Assembly: GCA_900554675.1 (NCBI GenBank)
Contig: USIM01000054.1
Span: 1 to 6,214 of the forward strand
DNA: 6,214 bases
Reading direction: 5' to 3'
From: an uncultured Sutterella sp.
GTDB taxonomy: Bacteria; Pseudomonadota; Gammaproteobacteria; Burkholderiales; Burkholderiaceae_F
The notes below the pieces were generated by a model. That model saw only the letters and a program-made list of their open reading frames with translations. It made no database searches and had not been told where the DNA came from. Numbering within the stretch: position 1 is the stretch's first letter; every line of letters begins with the position of its first letter. The position numbers and the translations under genes are program-made. This document shows positions 5,965-6,214 of this stretch, in pieces.

Positions 5965-6214
5965 TTATCGAATTTTGAGTTTTGATTTGAAGTATTCACG
6001 AGTCTCTTCGTCTTCGCAATAGATGTAGCAACCCTTCATACCACGAGTCAACAAAGTTCGATACGTATTTTTAATGATTTCATCGACTCGCTTAAGTGTC
6101 GCCTGCCGATCAGTTTTCAGTTGCGTCTTCCATCCTTTAAGACTTTGATCCGTACCGGCTCGAGCGTTCCCATCCGTGAGAACTCGGTCATCACGAACAA
6201 TGACATCTGCCCCG
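5965..6214 (-). CDS. DUF2075 / Schlafen-group-3-like helicase domain protein, C-terminal end only
   Basis: Only the last 82 residues and the TAA stop are inside the window; the rest lies beyond the right edge. The segment reads VIVRDDRVLTD, then TDQSLKGWK, then EIIKNTYRTLLTRGMKGCYIYCEDEETREYFKSKL. This is the characteristic C-terminal signature of DUF2075 (SLFN-g3 helicase) proteins. In these superfamily-1-like ATPases the segment YRTLLTRGMKG corresponds to helicase motif VI, with its conserved arginine. The family's full proteins are large (several hundred residues) and some carry a GIY-YIG nuclease domain at the N-terminus; whether this one does cannot be seen. The cellular role of the family is poorly known. 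The gene converges on pepT, with ten bases between the pepT terminator and its own stop. The sequence ends normally, so there is no sign of truncation at this side. Confidence 0.8.
   Translation of the reverse strand, partial: GADVIVRDDRVLTDGNARAGTDQSLKGWKTQLKTDRQATLKRVDEIIKNTYRTLLTRGMKGCYIYCEDEETREYFKSKLKIR

Overview
The window looks like chromosomal DNA of a moderate-GC betaproteobacterium. The SecA protein is of betaproteobacterial type and its walls match E. coli numbering exactly. A short DciA-type (DUF721) helicase-loader gene lies divergently beside secA. Together with the A/T-tolerant codon use, this suggests Burkholderiales, possibly a gut lineage such as Sutterellaceae. The taxonomic placement is inference from remembered family sequences, not from a search.

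Layout. Bases 1-2569 (minus strand) encode the first 856 residues of SecA; its C-terminal tail runs off the left edge. A 205-bp divergent intergenic region (2570-2774) holds a perfect 11-bp hairpin in the secA leader and possible back-to-back promoters. Bases 2775-3227 (plus strand) encode the DUF721/DciA-like protein. Bases 3295-4521 are a 1,227-bp IS630-family insertion sequence flanked by TA dinucleotides. Its transposase is split into two minus-strand frames that join by a -1 shift at a run of eight A. Bases 4642-5892 (plus strand) encode a complete aminotripeptidase T (PepT), followed by a strong intrinsic terminator at 5917-5954. Bases 5965-6214 (minus strand) encode the last 82 residues of a DUF2075 (Schlafen-group-3-like helicase) protein whose body lies beyond the right edge.

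The genes do not form one pathway. SecA is the essential Sec translocation motor, DciA-like protein is expected to load the replicative helicase, and PepT trims tripeptides in the cytoplasm. The insertion sequence sits between dciA and pepT and breaks neither gene, but it leaves pepT only about 120 bp of its own upstream DNA. The DUF2075 gene is the only one with a possible link to accessory or defence functions.

I do not see a clearly new multi-gene system here. The observations most worth checking are the insertion sequence's translation controls (A8 slippage run, ribosome-site hairpin, end-of-gene hairpin), the secA leader (hairpin plus a nearly leaderless 16-codon reading frame), and the identity of the DUF2075 gene's neighbourhood. 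No rRNA, tRNA or CRISPR array was seen, and no stretch longer than about 205 bases lacks a gene or mobile element.
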